Made by a program: the position numbers and the translations under genes. 64,000 nt of DNA, taken from NCBI RefSeq assembly GCF_000225525.1, contig NZ_AGBF01000009.1:1-64000 (forward strand). Reading direction: 5' to 3'. This DNA is from Streptomyces zinciresistens K42. Its GTDB lineage: Bacteria; Actinomycetota; Actinomycetes; Streptomycetales; Streptomycetaceae. Positions 1 to 7,536 of the stretch are shown piece after piece (the stretch's first letter is position 1; each line of letters starts with the position of its first letter). Under the pieces are notes generated by a model, which saw only the letters and a program-made list of their open reading frames with translations, made no database searches and was not told where the DNA came from.

Positions 1-86
1 GGCCGGGGCGGGTGACCCCGGCTCGGCCGGACGGTGGGTGGCGGCGGGGCGCCCCCTCGCCGCGTACGGGGAGGGGGCGGGCGGGG

Positions 87-563
87 TCAGGTGTCGTACG
101 TGCCGTCCCACGGCTCGCCGAAGCCGAGGTTGTCGGGGTGCAGCTCGGCCCACTCCTCGCCGTCGTCCTCCCCGGTGACCAGACCGAACAGCACGCCGTC
201 ACGGGTGAGTTGGAAGGGCCGTACGGCGATGCCGGTGTAGGTGCGCCGGGGCAGGCCGCGCAGCAGGGTCGCCAGGCGGGCGCGGGCGCGGGCGAGCACC
301 GACTCCGGGCCGTGCGGGGCGCGCTGCTGCTCGGCCCAGGTGCCCGCGCACCAGACCTCGGAGTCGCGGTGGGTGCCGTCGGCCTCGAACGTGTGCAGGA
401 CGGCGTAGAGGCGTTTGTGCTCCTCCCAGCCCGCGGCGAGGTCGAAGCCCTTGGGGAACGCGTAGGTGACGGAGCCCATGAACTGCCCGTCCTCGTACCG
501 TCCGATCGCGTCGGTACGGCCGTGGGGCTCGTAGGCGATCGGGATGACGTCTGGAACTGCCAT
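87..563 (-). CDS. conserved hypothetical protein
   Basis: A soluble protein of about 158 residues that I do not assign to a function. It has no signal peptide or membrane segment. The sequence is well balanced (aromatics, acidic C-terminus ending in GEPWDGTYDT) and has strong third-position GC, which supports real coding. Motifs such as AYEPHGR near the N-terminus and VLHTFEADGTH look like those of small conserved Streptomyces proteins. I chose the ATG at 563; an in-frame ATG at 575 adds four residues, and neither has a convincing Shine-Dalgarno. It stands alone, with the DUF6247 pair about 160 bases away on the same strand. Confidence 0.75.
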   Translation of the reverse strand: MAVPDVIPIAYEPHGRTDAIGRYEDGQFMGSVTYAFPKGFDLAAGWEEHKRLYAVLHTFEADGTHRDSEVWCAGTWAEQQRAPHGPESVLARARARLATLLRGLPRRTYTGIAVRPFQLTRDGVLFGLVTGEDDGEEWAELHPDNLGFGEPWDGTYDT

Positions 564-726
564 GGCGGAAACCATACGGTCGCAACGGAGGCCGTGGTGG
601 CGGCGGGGTGGGATCGATCCCGCCCCGCCGGAAGAGGTCCCCTGATGTGCCCGGGTTGGGCATGGTTCCGTGCCGGCGTTCGAGGCGGCTGTCGCGGTCT
701 CCGGGACAGCGCCGCCGACCGCGGGC

Positions 727-984
727 TCAGAACCCCAGGTACGTGATCTGGACGAGGTGGACGCGCTCGCTGCGCACGACGACCTGGTACGTGAACATTC
801 CGCCGGGAACGACGACGTCGCCGCCCTTCGGGTCGAGGTCCTGGTGGGCCCGGCCGTGGACGTGGACCGCTTCGGCGGCTCTGACCAACTCGTCCGCCCT
901 GCACGCCACCCTGGCGAGGAAGTCGGCGGGCGCGGTACGGGCGGCTTCCTCCGCTCCGAAGGCGTACTCCCCCTTCCAGCTCAA
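727..984 (-). CDS. small hypothetical protein, possible toxin partner of DUF6247 protein
   Basis: An 85-residue protein translated directly after the DUF6247 gene. The preferred start is a TTG whose last bases overlap the upstream TGA (TTGA overlap), a layout typical of translational coupling. The frame stays open further upstream, but that part is an arginine/proline-rich shadow of the neighbouring gene. The C-terminal half (GGMFTYQVVVRSERVHLVQITYLGF region) has alternating strands and a basic/aromatic end, loosely like the core of RelE/ParE-type toxins. This resemblance is inference only. The tight pairing with a DUF6247 gene is the main argument for a toxin-antitoxin-like role. Confidence 0.6.
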   Translation of the reverse strand: MSWKGEYAFGAEEAARTAPADFLARVACRADELVRAAEAVHVHGRAHQDLDPKGGDVVVPGGMFTYQVVVRSERVHLVQITYLGF

Positions 985-1328
985 CCGCGCACTGCCCTCA
1001 TGGCTTCGTCCAGTACGGCGGTCAGTTCTCGCAGCGCCTCCCGGGCCACGTCGGGGTCCTCGTCCTCCAGCGAGTTCCGCGCGCGCGCGAAACGGGCGGC
1101 GAGGGCGGGGCGGCGGGCGATCTCGATGTCCCGGGACCAGAGCAGGACCCAGCTCCGCACGGGGCTCAGCGACTCCCACTCCACGGCCTTGGCGAAGGCC
1201 GCGTCTTTCGTGGCCTGCATTTCCTCCAAGCGGGCCGGAGCCACGACGGCGAGGGCCGCGCGCAGGGCGTCGGGGGTCTGCTCGGGACGGGGGATCAGCT
1301 CGCGCCCGTGGTCGGCCAGTGTGCTCAT
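981..1328 (-). CDS. DUF6247 family protein (possible antitoxin)
   Basis: A 115-residue protein. Its TPDALRAAL opening followed by a helical region resembles DUF6247 proteins, which in actinomycetes commonly sit upstream of a small partner gene. The ATG at 1328 is chosen because GGAGGACACC lies directly before it; the frame is open further upstream but lacks a ribosome site there. The C-terminus is charged and helical (EDEDPDVAREALRELTAV). It overlaps the downstream 85-residue gene by four bases. A regulatory or antitoxin role is plausible but not shown by the sequence. Confidence 0.7.
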   Translation of the reverse strand: MSTLADHGRELIPRPEQTPDALRAALAVVAPARLEEMQATKDAAFAKAVEWESLSPVRSWVLLWSRDIEIARRPALAARFARARNSLEDEDPDVAREALRELTAVLDEAMRAVRG

Positions 1329-1390
1329 GGTGTCCTCCGGGAGTACCCCCGTCAGGGTATCCGGTCCCGGCCGGGCGAGGGCTCGCATGC

Positions 1391-2254
1391 TCACACGGCC
1401 TCTTCCAAGGTGGCCCGGCAGTCGCGGCAGGGGCCCGGTTCGGGGGCGCGGAAGGGGCGGTCGCAGCCGTCGCAGGTCTGGAAGGGGTGTCTGGGTGCCG
1501 GGGCGGACGAGGCCGGCGGCCGGAACGGCGGCAGGGGCGGTAGCTGGGCGGCCAGGCGGTGGGCCAGGAGGGCGGCCGGGCGGGCCAGGGGCTCCGGCAG
1601 GTTCTCGGTCAGTGCGTGGCGTACGGCGGCGGGGGTGACCTCGCGCTCCAGCCAGGCGGCGACACCGGGTGCGAGGTGCTCGGCGTCCACGGCGGACAGG
1701 AGCAGGCGGGGATCGCGGCGGCGCAGGCCGCCGAGCACGTCGACGGCCGTCCGCAGGACGTCGGGGGAGGTGTACGCGGGCTGCGGCACGGCGGGGAGGC
1801 GCTTGCGTGGCGGGGGCTTGTCCGGTGCCGGGCGCCGGGCGGGCCTGACGGCGGGCCCGGCCGGGGCGGACCGGTGGCCGGGCCTGTTGCAGGAGACCGT
1901 GTGGGTGACGATCCGGCCGGTGGGGGTGCGTTCGCGGGTCCGGCGCAGGTAGCCGTGCTCTTCGAGTTCGCGCAGGGCGGCGGCGATCCGGGTGGGGCCC
2001 TCGGGGAAGCGGGCCGCGAGGGTCTTGATGTCGACGGCGGTGCCCGGCCGCACCGACTGGATGTAGCAGCCGAGCCCGATCGCCAGCAGGGACAGCTCCG
2101 CGTGCTGGGCGAGGTGGTTGCCGATCACCGTGAAGTTCTCGGTGTGGCGGGCGTGGTCGTGGACGACGCCGGACAGCGGCCGCGCGTGGGGGTGGTTTCT
2201 GCCCGGGATACGGGACTGCGTGGACGCGGGCGCGCTAGGGTTTTCAGAGTCCAT
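1391..2254 (-). CDS. winged-helix DNA-binding protein with C-terminal Cys cluster
   Basis: A 287-residue probable transcription regulator. Residues about 38-105 form a winged helix-turn-helix (GLGCYIQSVRPG, then TRIAAALRELEEHGYLRR as recognition helix and wing). A proline/arginine-rich linker follows, then a helical middle (about 165-245), and the C-terminus has a small putative zinc ribbon with CDGC and CRDC about 15 residues apart. The start ATG is preceded by GGAGGACTTCCCG. This helix-turn-helix plus short cysteine cluster architecture is common in streptomycete orphan regulators near BldB/Scr-type modules. Target unknown. Confidence 0.75.
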   Translation of the reverse strand: MDSENPSAPASTQSRIPGRNHPHARPLSGVVHDHARHTENFTVIGNHLAQHAELSLLAIGLGCYIQSVRPGTAVDIKTLAARFPEGPTRIAAALRELEEHGYLRRTRERTPTGRIVTHTVSCNRPGHRSAPAGPAVRPARRPAPDKPPPRKRLPAVPQPAYTSPDVLRTAVDVLGGLRRRDPRLLLSAVDAEHLAPGVAAWLEREVTPAAVRHALTENLPEPLARPAALLAHRLAAQLPPLPPFRPPASSAPAPRHPFQTCDGCDRPFRAPEPGPCRDCRATLEEAV

Positions 2255-2400
2255 CGGGAAGTCCTCCGAACTTCCTGGTGGTCAGGCCCTCGCACTGGGA
2301 TGCCAGTCCCGGCGAGGGCCGTCCCATGTCTGGGGTCGTGCCTTGCTGCGGTGAGCGTAAGCCAGGCAACCGGTCCCGAATCCAGCCCAGTTGGGCATAT

Positions 2401-2946
2401 TCACTCGCGGGAGTGAGTTTGCCCGGCGGGAGGGACGGGTGGGGCTTGGCAAGGTGCTTTCTCCCCAGTGGGTACTTCATAGGGAGCGCAGGTCGGACCG
2501 GGGTTCGACGCCTCGTGTTCCGGTGACTGCGGGCCGGGGACGGCGAGTTCGGCCCACACGGTTTTGCGGGGGTGAAGGCCCGGCACGACTCCCCAGCGGT
2601 CCGCGAGGGCCTCGACGAGCGTCAGGCCCCGGCCGGTCTCGCTGTCGGCCGCGGCCCGCCGGAGGTCCGGCAGACGGTCACCGCGGGTGTCGGTCACCTC
2701 GATGCGCAGCGTCCCGCCGACGACGTACAGCAGGAGGCGGAAGTTGCGGCCGGGGACCTTGCCGTGGCTGGCCGCGTTGTTCGCCAGCTCGGCGACGATG
2801 TGCGCGGCCGGCTCCGTCGCGAGCCCCCAGGAGCGCAGTTGCTCCGTGGCGAGCAGGCGGGCGACGCGCGCCCCACGGGGTGTGGGCGACAGCAGAACAC
2901 TGAAGTTGCGGATGGGGCAGCCGGGTTGGGGCATTTCTGAGATCAC
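2401..2946 (-). CDS. ATP-binding protein, RsbW-like (HATPase_c_2)
   Basis: A 181-residue GHKL ATPase-fold protein of the anti-sigma-factor kinase type that is very abundant in Streptomyces. The N-box reads ELANNAASHG (about residue 53) and the G1/G2 region reads GRGLTLVEALADRWGV. The last ~45 residues are a low-complexity tail. It is divergent from the XRE/DUF5753 gene at 3103, so the three gene types (ATP-binding, XRE, DUF397) form the Scr-type module seen many times in streptomycetes. GTG at 2946 is used; ATG at 2934 is an equally good start. The second copy of this module is near 47 kb. Confidence 0.85.
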   Translation of the reverse strand: MISEMPQPGCPIRNFSVLLSPTPRGARVARLLATEQLRSWGLATEPAAHIVAELANNAASHGKVPGRNFRLLLYVVGGTLRIEVTDTRGDRLPDLRRAAADSETGRGLTLVEALADRWGVVPGLHPRKTVWAELAVPGPQSPEHEASNPGPTCAPYEVPTGEKAPCQAPPVPPAGQTHSRE

Positions 2947-3008
2947 GTCACTCAGCGTGGCCGAATGCGCTTAGCGTGAACAGTGACGACGCCGCTGCGT
3001 ACGGTGAC

Positions 3009-3049
3009 TGTCCGGGGCTTGTCCGGCGCTGTCCGGGCTTGTCGGGGCG
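3009..3049. repeat. four ~10-bp direct repeats upstream of XRE gene
   Basis: Consecutive copies of a TGTCCGGGCT-like unit begin at about 3009, 3020, 3030 and 3040, in phase with the DNA helix. They lie in the 156-base divergent promoter region between the ATP-binding gene and the XRE regulator. They may be an autoregulatory operator of the XRE protein; this is inference. Confidence 0.5.
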
Positions 3050-3102
3050 GTGGGTGCGGGTAAGGGCGTCGCGGTACACGGCGGTACGGCGGAGGGGTGC
3101 GC

Positions 3103-3975
3103 ATGTCGGTGGACGGCGAGGTACGGCTCAGGACGGAGGCGGACGAGCCGGGGTGGGAGGTGGATCCGGACGATGAGTGGGGGGTGGCTGTAGTCGCCAC
3201 TGTGGGGCGGCAGTTGAAGCTGCGGCGTGAGGCCGTCGGAATGCGCGCCGCCGAGTTCGGGGCGGCGGTGGGGTACGGCGAGGATCTTGTGTACAAGATC
3301 GAGGCCGGGAAGCGGATTCCCCGGCAGGAGTATCTGGACAAGGCCGACGAGGTGCTGGGAGCGGGCGGTCTCATCGCGGCGGCCTGGGAGGACGTGAAGA
3401 AGGTCCGGTACCCGAGGAAGGTGCGTGCACTGGCGAAGATGGAGGCCAACGCGGTCGAGATCGGGGTGTACGAGTGCAGCAGCGTCCCCGGTCTGCTGCA
3501 GACGCCGGATCACGCACGCGCGCTGCTGGAGTCCTGGCTGCCCGCCTATTCGCCTGAGGACCTGGAGCGACGGGTGGCCGCTCGCATGGCCCGGCAGTCC
3601 ATCTACGAGCGCTCGCCCGCTCCCGCCCTTGCCTTCGTCCTGGAAGAGGCGACGCTGCACCGCAGGGTTGGAGGCACAATGGTGAGGCGACAGCAGTTCG
3701 AACGTCTGCTGGAAGTGGGGCGGATGCCCAGCGTCACGCTTCAGGTGATGCCGTTGGACAGCACACCGCACCCGGGCATGAGCGGCAGGATCGAGTTGTT
3801 GAAGTTCGAGGACGGCACGGCTGTCGGGCGCTCCGACGGTGCCTTCAACGGCCGCCCGGTCTCGGACCTGAGGGAGCTGCGCGTCCTTGAGCTGCGGTAT
3901 GGCACCATCCGGGCCCAAGCTCTTCCCCCAGGGGAGACGCTGGTCCTCATCGAGCGACTGCTGGGAGAAACATGA
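3103..3975 (+). CDS. XRE-family regulator with DUF5753 (Scr1-like)
   Basis: A 290-residue transcription regulator. An N-terminal helix-turn-helix at about residues 30-85 (QLKLRREAVGMRAAEFG, then YKIEAGKRIP) is followed by the DUF5753 domain (about 110-285), recognisable from the SSVPGLLQTPDHARALL and LQVMPLDSTPHPGMSG motifs. Known relatives control development and antibiotic production together with a DUF397 partner. ATG at 3103 is chosen because GGAGGGG lies five bases upstream; GTG at 3097 is also in frame. Its end overlaps the DUF397 gene by four bases (ATGA), so the two are co-translated. Confidence 0.93.
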   Translation: MSVDGEVRLRTEADEPGWEVDPDDEWGVAVVATVGRQLKLRREAVGMRAAEFGAAVGYGEDLVYKIEAGKRIPRQEYLDKADEVLGAGGLIAAAWEDVKKVRYPRKVRALAKMEANAVEIGVYECSSVPGLLQTPDHARALLESWLPAYSPEDLERRVAARMARQSIYERSPAPALAFVLEEATLHRRVGGTMVRRQQFERLLEVGRMPSVTLQVMPLDSTPHPGMSGRIELLKFEDGTAVGRSDGAFNGRPVSDLRELRVLELRYGTIRAQALPPGETLVLIERLLGET

Positions 3976-4193
3976 TCCGCAAGCCCACTGCCGACGATGC
4001 TTCTGAACTGGCCTGGTTCAAGAGCAGTTACAGCAGCGGCCCCGACGGCGACTCCTGCGTCGAGGTCGCGACCACCTCCGGCACCGTCCACGTCCGTGAC
4101 TCCAAGAATGCCGCAGGTCCGTGGCTGGTGTTGGGGCCTCGTGCGTGGGCTCGCTTCGTGCCGTACGCGTCGGGGGCCGACGACTCCCGCTGA
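3972..4193 (+). CDS. DUF397 domain protein (Scr2/BldB-associated type)
   Basis: A 73-residue single-domain protein. The family signature is complete: FKSSYSSGPDGDSCVEVA, then VHVRDSK, then AWARFVPYA. DUF397 proteins act as small partners of the XRE/DUF5753 regulator encoded just upstream. The ATGA overlap with that gene implies a shared transcript. Two more DUF397 loci follow within 650 bases, all nearly identical at the DNA level, so this is the first member of a local tandem duplication. Confidence 0.93.
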   Translation: MIRKPTADDASELAWFKSSYSSGPDGDSCVEVATTSGTVHVRDSKNAAGPWLVLGPRAWARFVPYASGADDSR

Positions 4194-4215
4194 CCGACCG
4201 ACTGGAGGGGAAACC

Positions 4216-4436
4216 GTGATCCGTCCGACCTTGGCCGAGAGCGCCCGCGAACCGGCGTGGTTCAAGAGCAGCTACAGCGACGGCACCAACGGTGAGTCCT
4301 GTGTGAGGTCGCGGCCACCCCCGGCGCCGTCCATGTCCGTGACTCCAAGAACGTTGCGGGTCCGTGGCTGGTGTTGGGGCCTCGTGCGTGGGCTCGCTTC
4401 GTGCCGTACGCGTCGGGGGCCGACGACTCCTGCTGA
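4216..4436 (+). pseudogene. frameshifted DUF397 gene
   Basis: This copy starts with GTG and reads IRPTLAESAREPAWFKSSYS, then loses frame near 4302. Where sister copies read tcctgtgtcgaggtcgcg, this one lacks the c (tcctgtgtgaggtcgcg). Beyond the lost base the other frame resumes the family sequence (VHVRDSKNVAGPWLVLG and ARFVPYASGADD) and ends at TGA 4434-4436. The spacer before it (about 22 bases) and its ribosome site match the next copy. A sequencing error is possible, but otherwise it is a recently inactivated tandem duplicate. Confidence 0.8.
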
Positions 4437-4457
4437 CCGACCGACCGGAGGGAATCC

Positions 4458-4844
4458 GTGATCCGTCCGACCTTGGCCGAGAGCGCCCGCGAACCGGCGT
4501 GGTTCAAGAGCAGCTACAGCGACGGCCCCGACGGCGACTCCTGTGTCGAGGTTGCCGCGGCTCCCGGCACTGTCCATGTCCGTGACTCCAAGAGGGTCGC
4601 GGGGCCGTGGCTGGTGTTGGGGTCGCGCGCGTGGGCTCGCTTCGTGCCGTACGCGTCCGGCGTCTCGGGGACGGCGTGGTTCAAGAGCAGCTACAGCGGC
4701 GGCAACGACGGGAACTCCTGTGTCGAGGCCGCGGCCACCCCCGGCACCGTCCACGTCCGTGACTCCAAGAATGTCGCGGGGCCGTGGCTGGTGATCGGGC
4801 CGGGGGTGTGGGCGGACTTTCTGGCGTACGCGACGCGGCGCTGA
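4458..4844 (+). CDS. tandem double-DUF397 protein
   Basis: A 128-residue protein made of two DUF397 domains in one frame. Residues 1-70 carry FKSSYSDGPDGDSCVEVA and VHVRDSKRVAGPW. Residues 71-128 repeat the same signature (FKSSYSGGNDGNSCVEAA, VHVRDSKNVAGPW). The normal length for the family is about 65-75, so this is a fusion by unequal crossing-over between tandem copies; the linker is only VPYASGVSGTAW. GTG start with ggaggga upstream. It is last in the XRE-DUF397 operon. Confidence 0.88.
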   Translation: MIRPTLAESAREPAWFKSSYSDGPDGDSCVEVAAAPGTVHVRDSKRVAGPWLVLGSRAWARFVPYASGVSGTAWFKSSYSGGNDGNSCVEAAATPGTVHVRDSKNVAGPWLVIGPGVWADFLAYATRR

Positions 4845-4966
4845 CCCGGTCGGCCCCTCCTCCCGGCAGGGGGGTTTCAGCGCCACGGAGTCTTTTCCAT
4901 CCTCAGTCTGAGCCGGCGGGGACAGCCTGGACTCGTCTCGTGATGTGGGTGGTCGAGCGGTGGAGC

Positions 4967-5362
4967 TTACATTTCCAGGTAGTCGGCCTTGTCGTTAAAG
5001 CTGCCACCAGTCGGGTAGCTCGTGTCGATGAACTTGTAGCAGTAGCCGTTGGCCAGGGCCATGTACGGGTCGGGAAGGCCCGTTCGGGCGTCGTGGACGA
5101 GCGCACCGCCCAGGTTGCGATTGACGCAGCCAGCACTGGCCTTGTCCCTGAAGTCCCAGTCCCCGAGCTGCTTGGTTCCCTTGGCGGACCACTGGAGTCG
5201 ACGCCCTGTGAAGTCCCCGTTCTCCCACAGGCAGACCCACCCGTAGACGCAGTCACCAGCAGCGGTGGGACTGAGCTCGCCACTGGCCTTCGCTGACGTC
5301 ATGCCGTTCCCGGAGCGTCTCGTGGCTGCTGGGGTGATCAAGTATGTCGAATTTCCGATCAC
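4967..5362 (-). CDS. peptidase-inhibitor I36-like protein, no signal peptide
   Basis: A 131-residue protein. Residues ~37-131 resemble the peptidase inhibitor I36 / SMI-type fold found in secreted streptomycete proteins (VCLWENGDFTGRRLQW, then GDWDFRDKASAGCVNRN and a late CYKF). It has four cysteines that could form disulphides. Such proteins normally carry a signal peptide, but this frame opens with a polar stretch (IGNSTYLITPAATRRSGNG) and no hydrophobic segment, so it may be 5'-truncated or use the later ATG at 5302. It follows the sigma/CU044_5270 pair on the same strand by about 70 bases. Confidence 0.7.
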   Translation of the reverse strand: MIGNSTYLITPAATRRSGNGMTSAKASGELSPTAAGDCVYGWVCLWENGDFTGRRLQWSAKGTKQLGDWDFRDKASAGCVNRNLGGALVHDARTGLPDPYMALANGYCYKFIDTSYPTGGSFNDKADYLEM

Positions 5363-5431
5363 GATCGTCCCGATGGTCGATCTTGCGTGCGTGCTGTCAC
5401 TGTTGTACTGCGTTGTGTTGCCAGGAGTCGC

Positions 5432-6433
5432 CTACGGAGTCTGTCCGGCCTCGTCGACGATGCCGCTGCTGATGAGGGCGACGGAGGTGACGACGGTGCC
5501 GGCCTTCCCCCAGGCGTTGTCCTCCACGAGGACCGTGCGCTCGCCCAGGAGCCTGGCCGTGCTCCTGTCGAAGATCCACTCAGTGCGTTCGCCGTTGTGT
5601 GTTCGTGCGACGGCGACCCCGGGACGGCCTGCCGCGTCCACGGCGTCGGGTACGACGTCGACCCCGGGGATGAGAGCAGCGGCCCGGTAGAGAGCCGCAG
5701 AGGTCTCGGGGGGAGTGACCCCGTTACGCAGAAGATCGCCGATGGTGACGAAGGACTGCTGATCCGGTCCCGTCGTAGAGTCCGAACCGGCTCCGTGATT
5801 CCTCTCGGCGTCATCGCGGATTCTCTTCAACAGGGCGTCGGGATCGGTCGGGAGGGCAGCCAGGAAGCCGTACGTCGGTGAGTTGAGGTTGCCCCGGCCG
5901 GGAGTGCCCGGCAACAGGTTGTCCTTACCCCCCTTGCGCTGCACGGTCCGCTCACTGCCGTCCACCGATGTCCACTGCTCCATACCCGCGTCCTCGCGCA
6001 AGAGGTCCATGTCGCCGGCCTTGTTCTCGGACAGCACCGACGTATGGCCAACCGTCTTGACGTACGCGTACTGCCCAGGGCGTACCTTCGTCTCAGGCGT
6101 CGTGGCGGCGGCCAGCGCAGCTCTCTCCAACAACTCGACCGACGCCACCGAGGCAGGTGGCACGTTGGGCGGAGCGTCAACTGCCCCGGAGCCGAGACCG
6201 ATGACGACGACCGTCGCGCCGGCGGCCACTGCCGTGCCCAGCACGAGAGCGGTACGTCCCTTCAGCCGCAGGGCCAGCCGGGGGGACCGGGATCGCGTCT
6301 GCCGATCAATCTCGCTCAGCAGGTGCTCACGGCGGGCTTCCACTCGGGCGGGTGCCGGCTCCGGGCAGGGAGCCGGAGGCACCACCCGGCTTGCCTGCAC
6401 ACGCTCGAACCGTTCCTGCTGCTCCGGATTCAT
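5432..6433 (-). CDS. CU044_5270-type membrane protein, sigma-factor partner
   Basis: A 333-residue single-pass membrane protein. The N-terminus is cytoplasmic and arginine-rich, a transmembrane helix lies at about 62-82 (TALVLGTAVAAGATVVVIGL), and the rest is extracytoplasmic. The middle and end carry the features of CU044_5270 proteins (VKTVGHTSVLSE, RTEWIFDRSTARLLGER). In actinomycetes these sit right after an ECF sigma factor and are thought to sense or restrain it. The start codon overlaps the sigma stop (ATGA), supporting co-translation and a functional pair. Confidence 0.85.
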   Translation of the reverse strand: MNPEQQERFERVQASRVVPPAPCPEPAPARVEARREHLLSEIDRQTRSRSPRLALRLKGRTALVLGTAVAAGATVVVIGLGSGAVDAPPNVPPASVASVELLERAALAAATTPETKVRPGQYAYVKTVGHTSVLSENKAGDMDLLREDAGMEQWTSVDGSERTVQRKGGKDNLLPGTPGRGNLNSPTYGFLAALPTDPDALLKRIRDDAERNHGAGSDSTTGPDQQSFVTIGDLLRNGVTPPETSAALYRAAALIPGVDVVPDAVDAAGRPGVAVARTHNGERTEWIFDRSTARLLGERTVLVEDNAWGKAGTVVTSVALISSGIVDEAGQTP

Positions 6434-7077
6434 CGTGTCCTCCTCGTACGGGGAGGACGGGCTGCGGCCACCCCACTCTCCAACGGGTGTTCGCTGCCGG
6501 TCCGCGGTTCCGCGCCATGCGGATCCGCTGCCAGCTCCTCCTCGACGAGCCTGCGCAGTCTCTCCCTCGTTCGTGAGAGTCGGGAGCGTACGGTGCCCAC
6601 GGGAATCCCCAACGCTTCAGCGGCCGCCGCGTACCCCAGATCGGACCAGACGACCAGAGTGAAGACCTCACGGTCGGTCCGCTTCAGGCGTTGCAACGCC
6701 CGTGCTGCGGCGGCCAGCCGCTGAGCGTCGGCCATTTGCCCGACCACCTCGTCCGAGAAGTCGGGCAGCGCCTCCGGGGGCGGAAGACGGGACATCGCGT
6801 CCCGATGCCGGCGTGCCGCCCGAGCCGTGTTGCGCATCACGTTGGTCGCGATGCCCAAGAGCCACGCCCGGACGCTCCTGACTTCCTCGCGCAGCTTGGC
6901 GCGTAGCCGCCAGGCCTCCAGGAAGGTGAGTGACATGACGTCCTCAGCGAGCGCCCGGTCACCCGTCGTTCGGACTGCATGTGCGTAGACGACGCGCGCA
7001 TGCTCGTCGAAGATCTGCGCGAACGCCGCCCGATCGCCTGCCCGAACCCGTTCATGCAAGAGGAAGTCCACAGCCAT
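6430..7077 (-). CDS. ECF-type RNA polymerase sigma factor
   Basis: A 215-residue sigma-70 family factor. Region 2 spans about residues 10-80 (FAQIFDEHARVVYAHA, AEDVMSLTFLEAWR) and region 4 about 120-175 (LKRTDREVFTLVVWSDLGY, VGTVRSRLSRTRERLRRL). The C-terminal ~35 residues are a disordered proline/arginine tail. I use ATG 7077; GTG 7089 adds four residues. It overlaps the membrane partner gene by four bases. The promoter lies next to the MetRS relic upstream. Confidence 0.9.
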   Translation of the reverse strand: MAVDFLLHERVRAGDRAAFAQIFDEHARVVYAHAVRTTGDRALAEDVMSLTFLEAWRLRAKLREEVRSVRAWLLGIATNVMRNTARAARRHRDAMSRLPPPEALPDFSDEVVGQMADAQRLAAAARALQRLKRTDREVFTLVVWSDLGYAAAAEALGIPVGTVRSRLSRTRERLRRLVEEELAADPHGAEPRTGSEHPLESGVAAARPPRTRRTR

Positions 7078-7249
7078 AAGTGTCCGCACAGGTGCGTCGG
7101 TTCCACTTCTCCTCCGCCGCGGGCGGAGTTCGCCTGGACTGAGACAGCATCGCCACAGCGAACCAGGGCCTGATCAAGTCCCTTAGCTGTCAGGTTCGTT
7201 GGCGATGCCCGGGATGAGGAGTGCTTGTGCGTTCTCGGTGGAGCCGAGG

Positions 7250-7478
7250 GCCGTCGTGTGGTCGGCCCACTCCCGCGGCCCCACCCCCGTGGGCCTCCGC
7301 CGTGCGCGGGATCTTCTGGCCGTGCTCGTACGTGCTCGTCCGTGCCCGTCAGGAACCAGACGTCCTCGTCGCGCAGGCGGTGCCGGCGGGCGAGGACGTC
7401 GGCGGCGAGGGGGCGCAGGCGTGGCCGAGGCGGGGCGTCGTCGACGGGGGAGATCGGGGTCGTGACGTGGTACGTCAC
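7250..7478 (-). pseudogene. decayed N-terminal fragment of a second methionyl-tRNA synthetase
   Basis: Read leftward from GTG 7478, the DNA encodes YHVTTPIS, then in shifted frames APRLGHA (class I HIGH region), LAADVLARRHRL, DVWFLTGTDEH, then GQKIPRTAEAHG and PREWADHT. These pieces line up in order with the start of the short bacterial MetRS type (TTPIYYVNDAPHLGHAY...FLTGTDEHGQK). At least three frameshifts break it: near the HLGH motif, at a tandem 10-base acgagcacgt duplication after TDEH, and at a G-run. Only about 75 residues of a >500-residue enzyme remain. The intact metG is the other, longer type immediately downstream. Confidence 0.75.
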
Positions 7479-7536
7479 GACCTCACCGCATCACGACCCC
7501 ACCGCGTCACGCCCCGGCCGGGGCGGTCGTCCGCGC

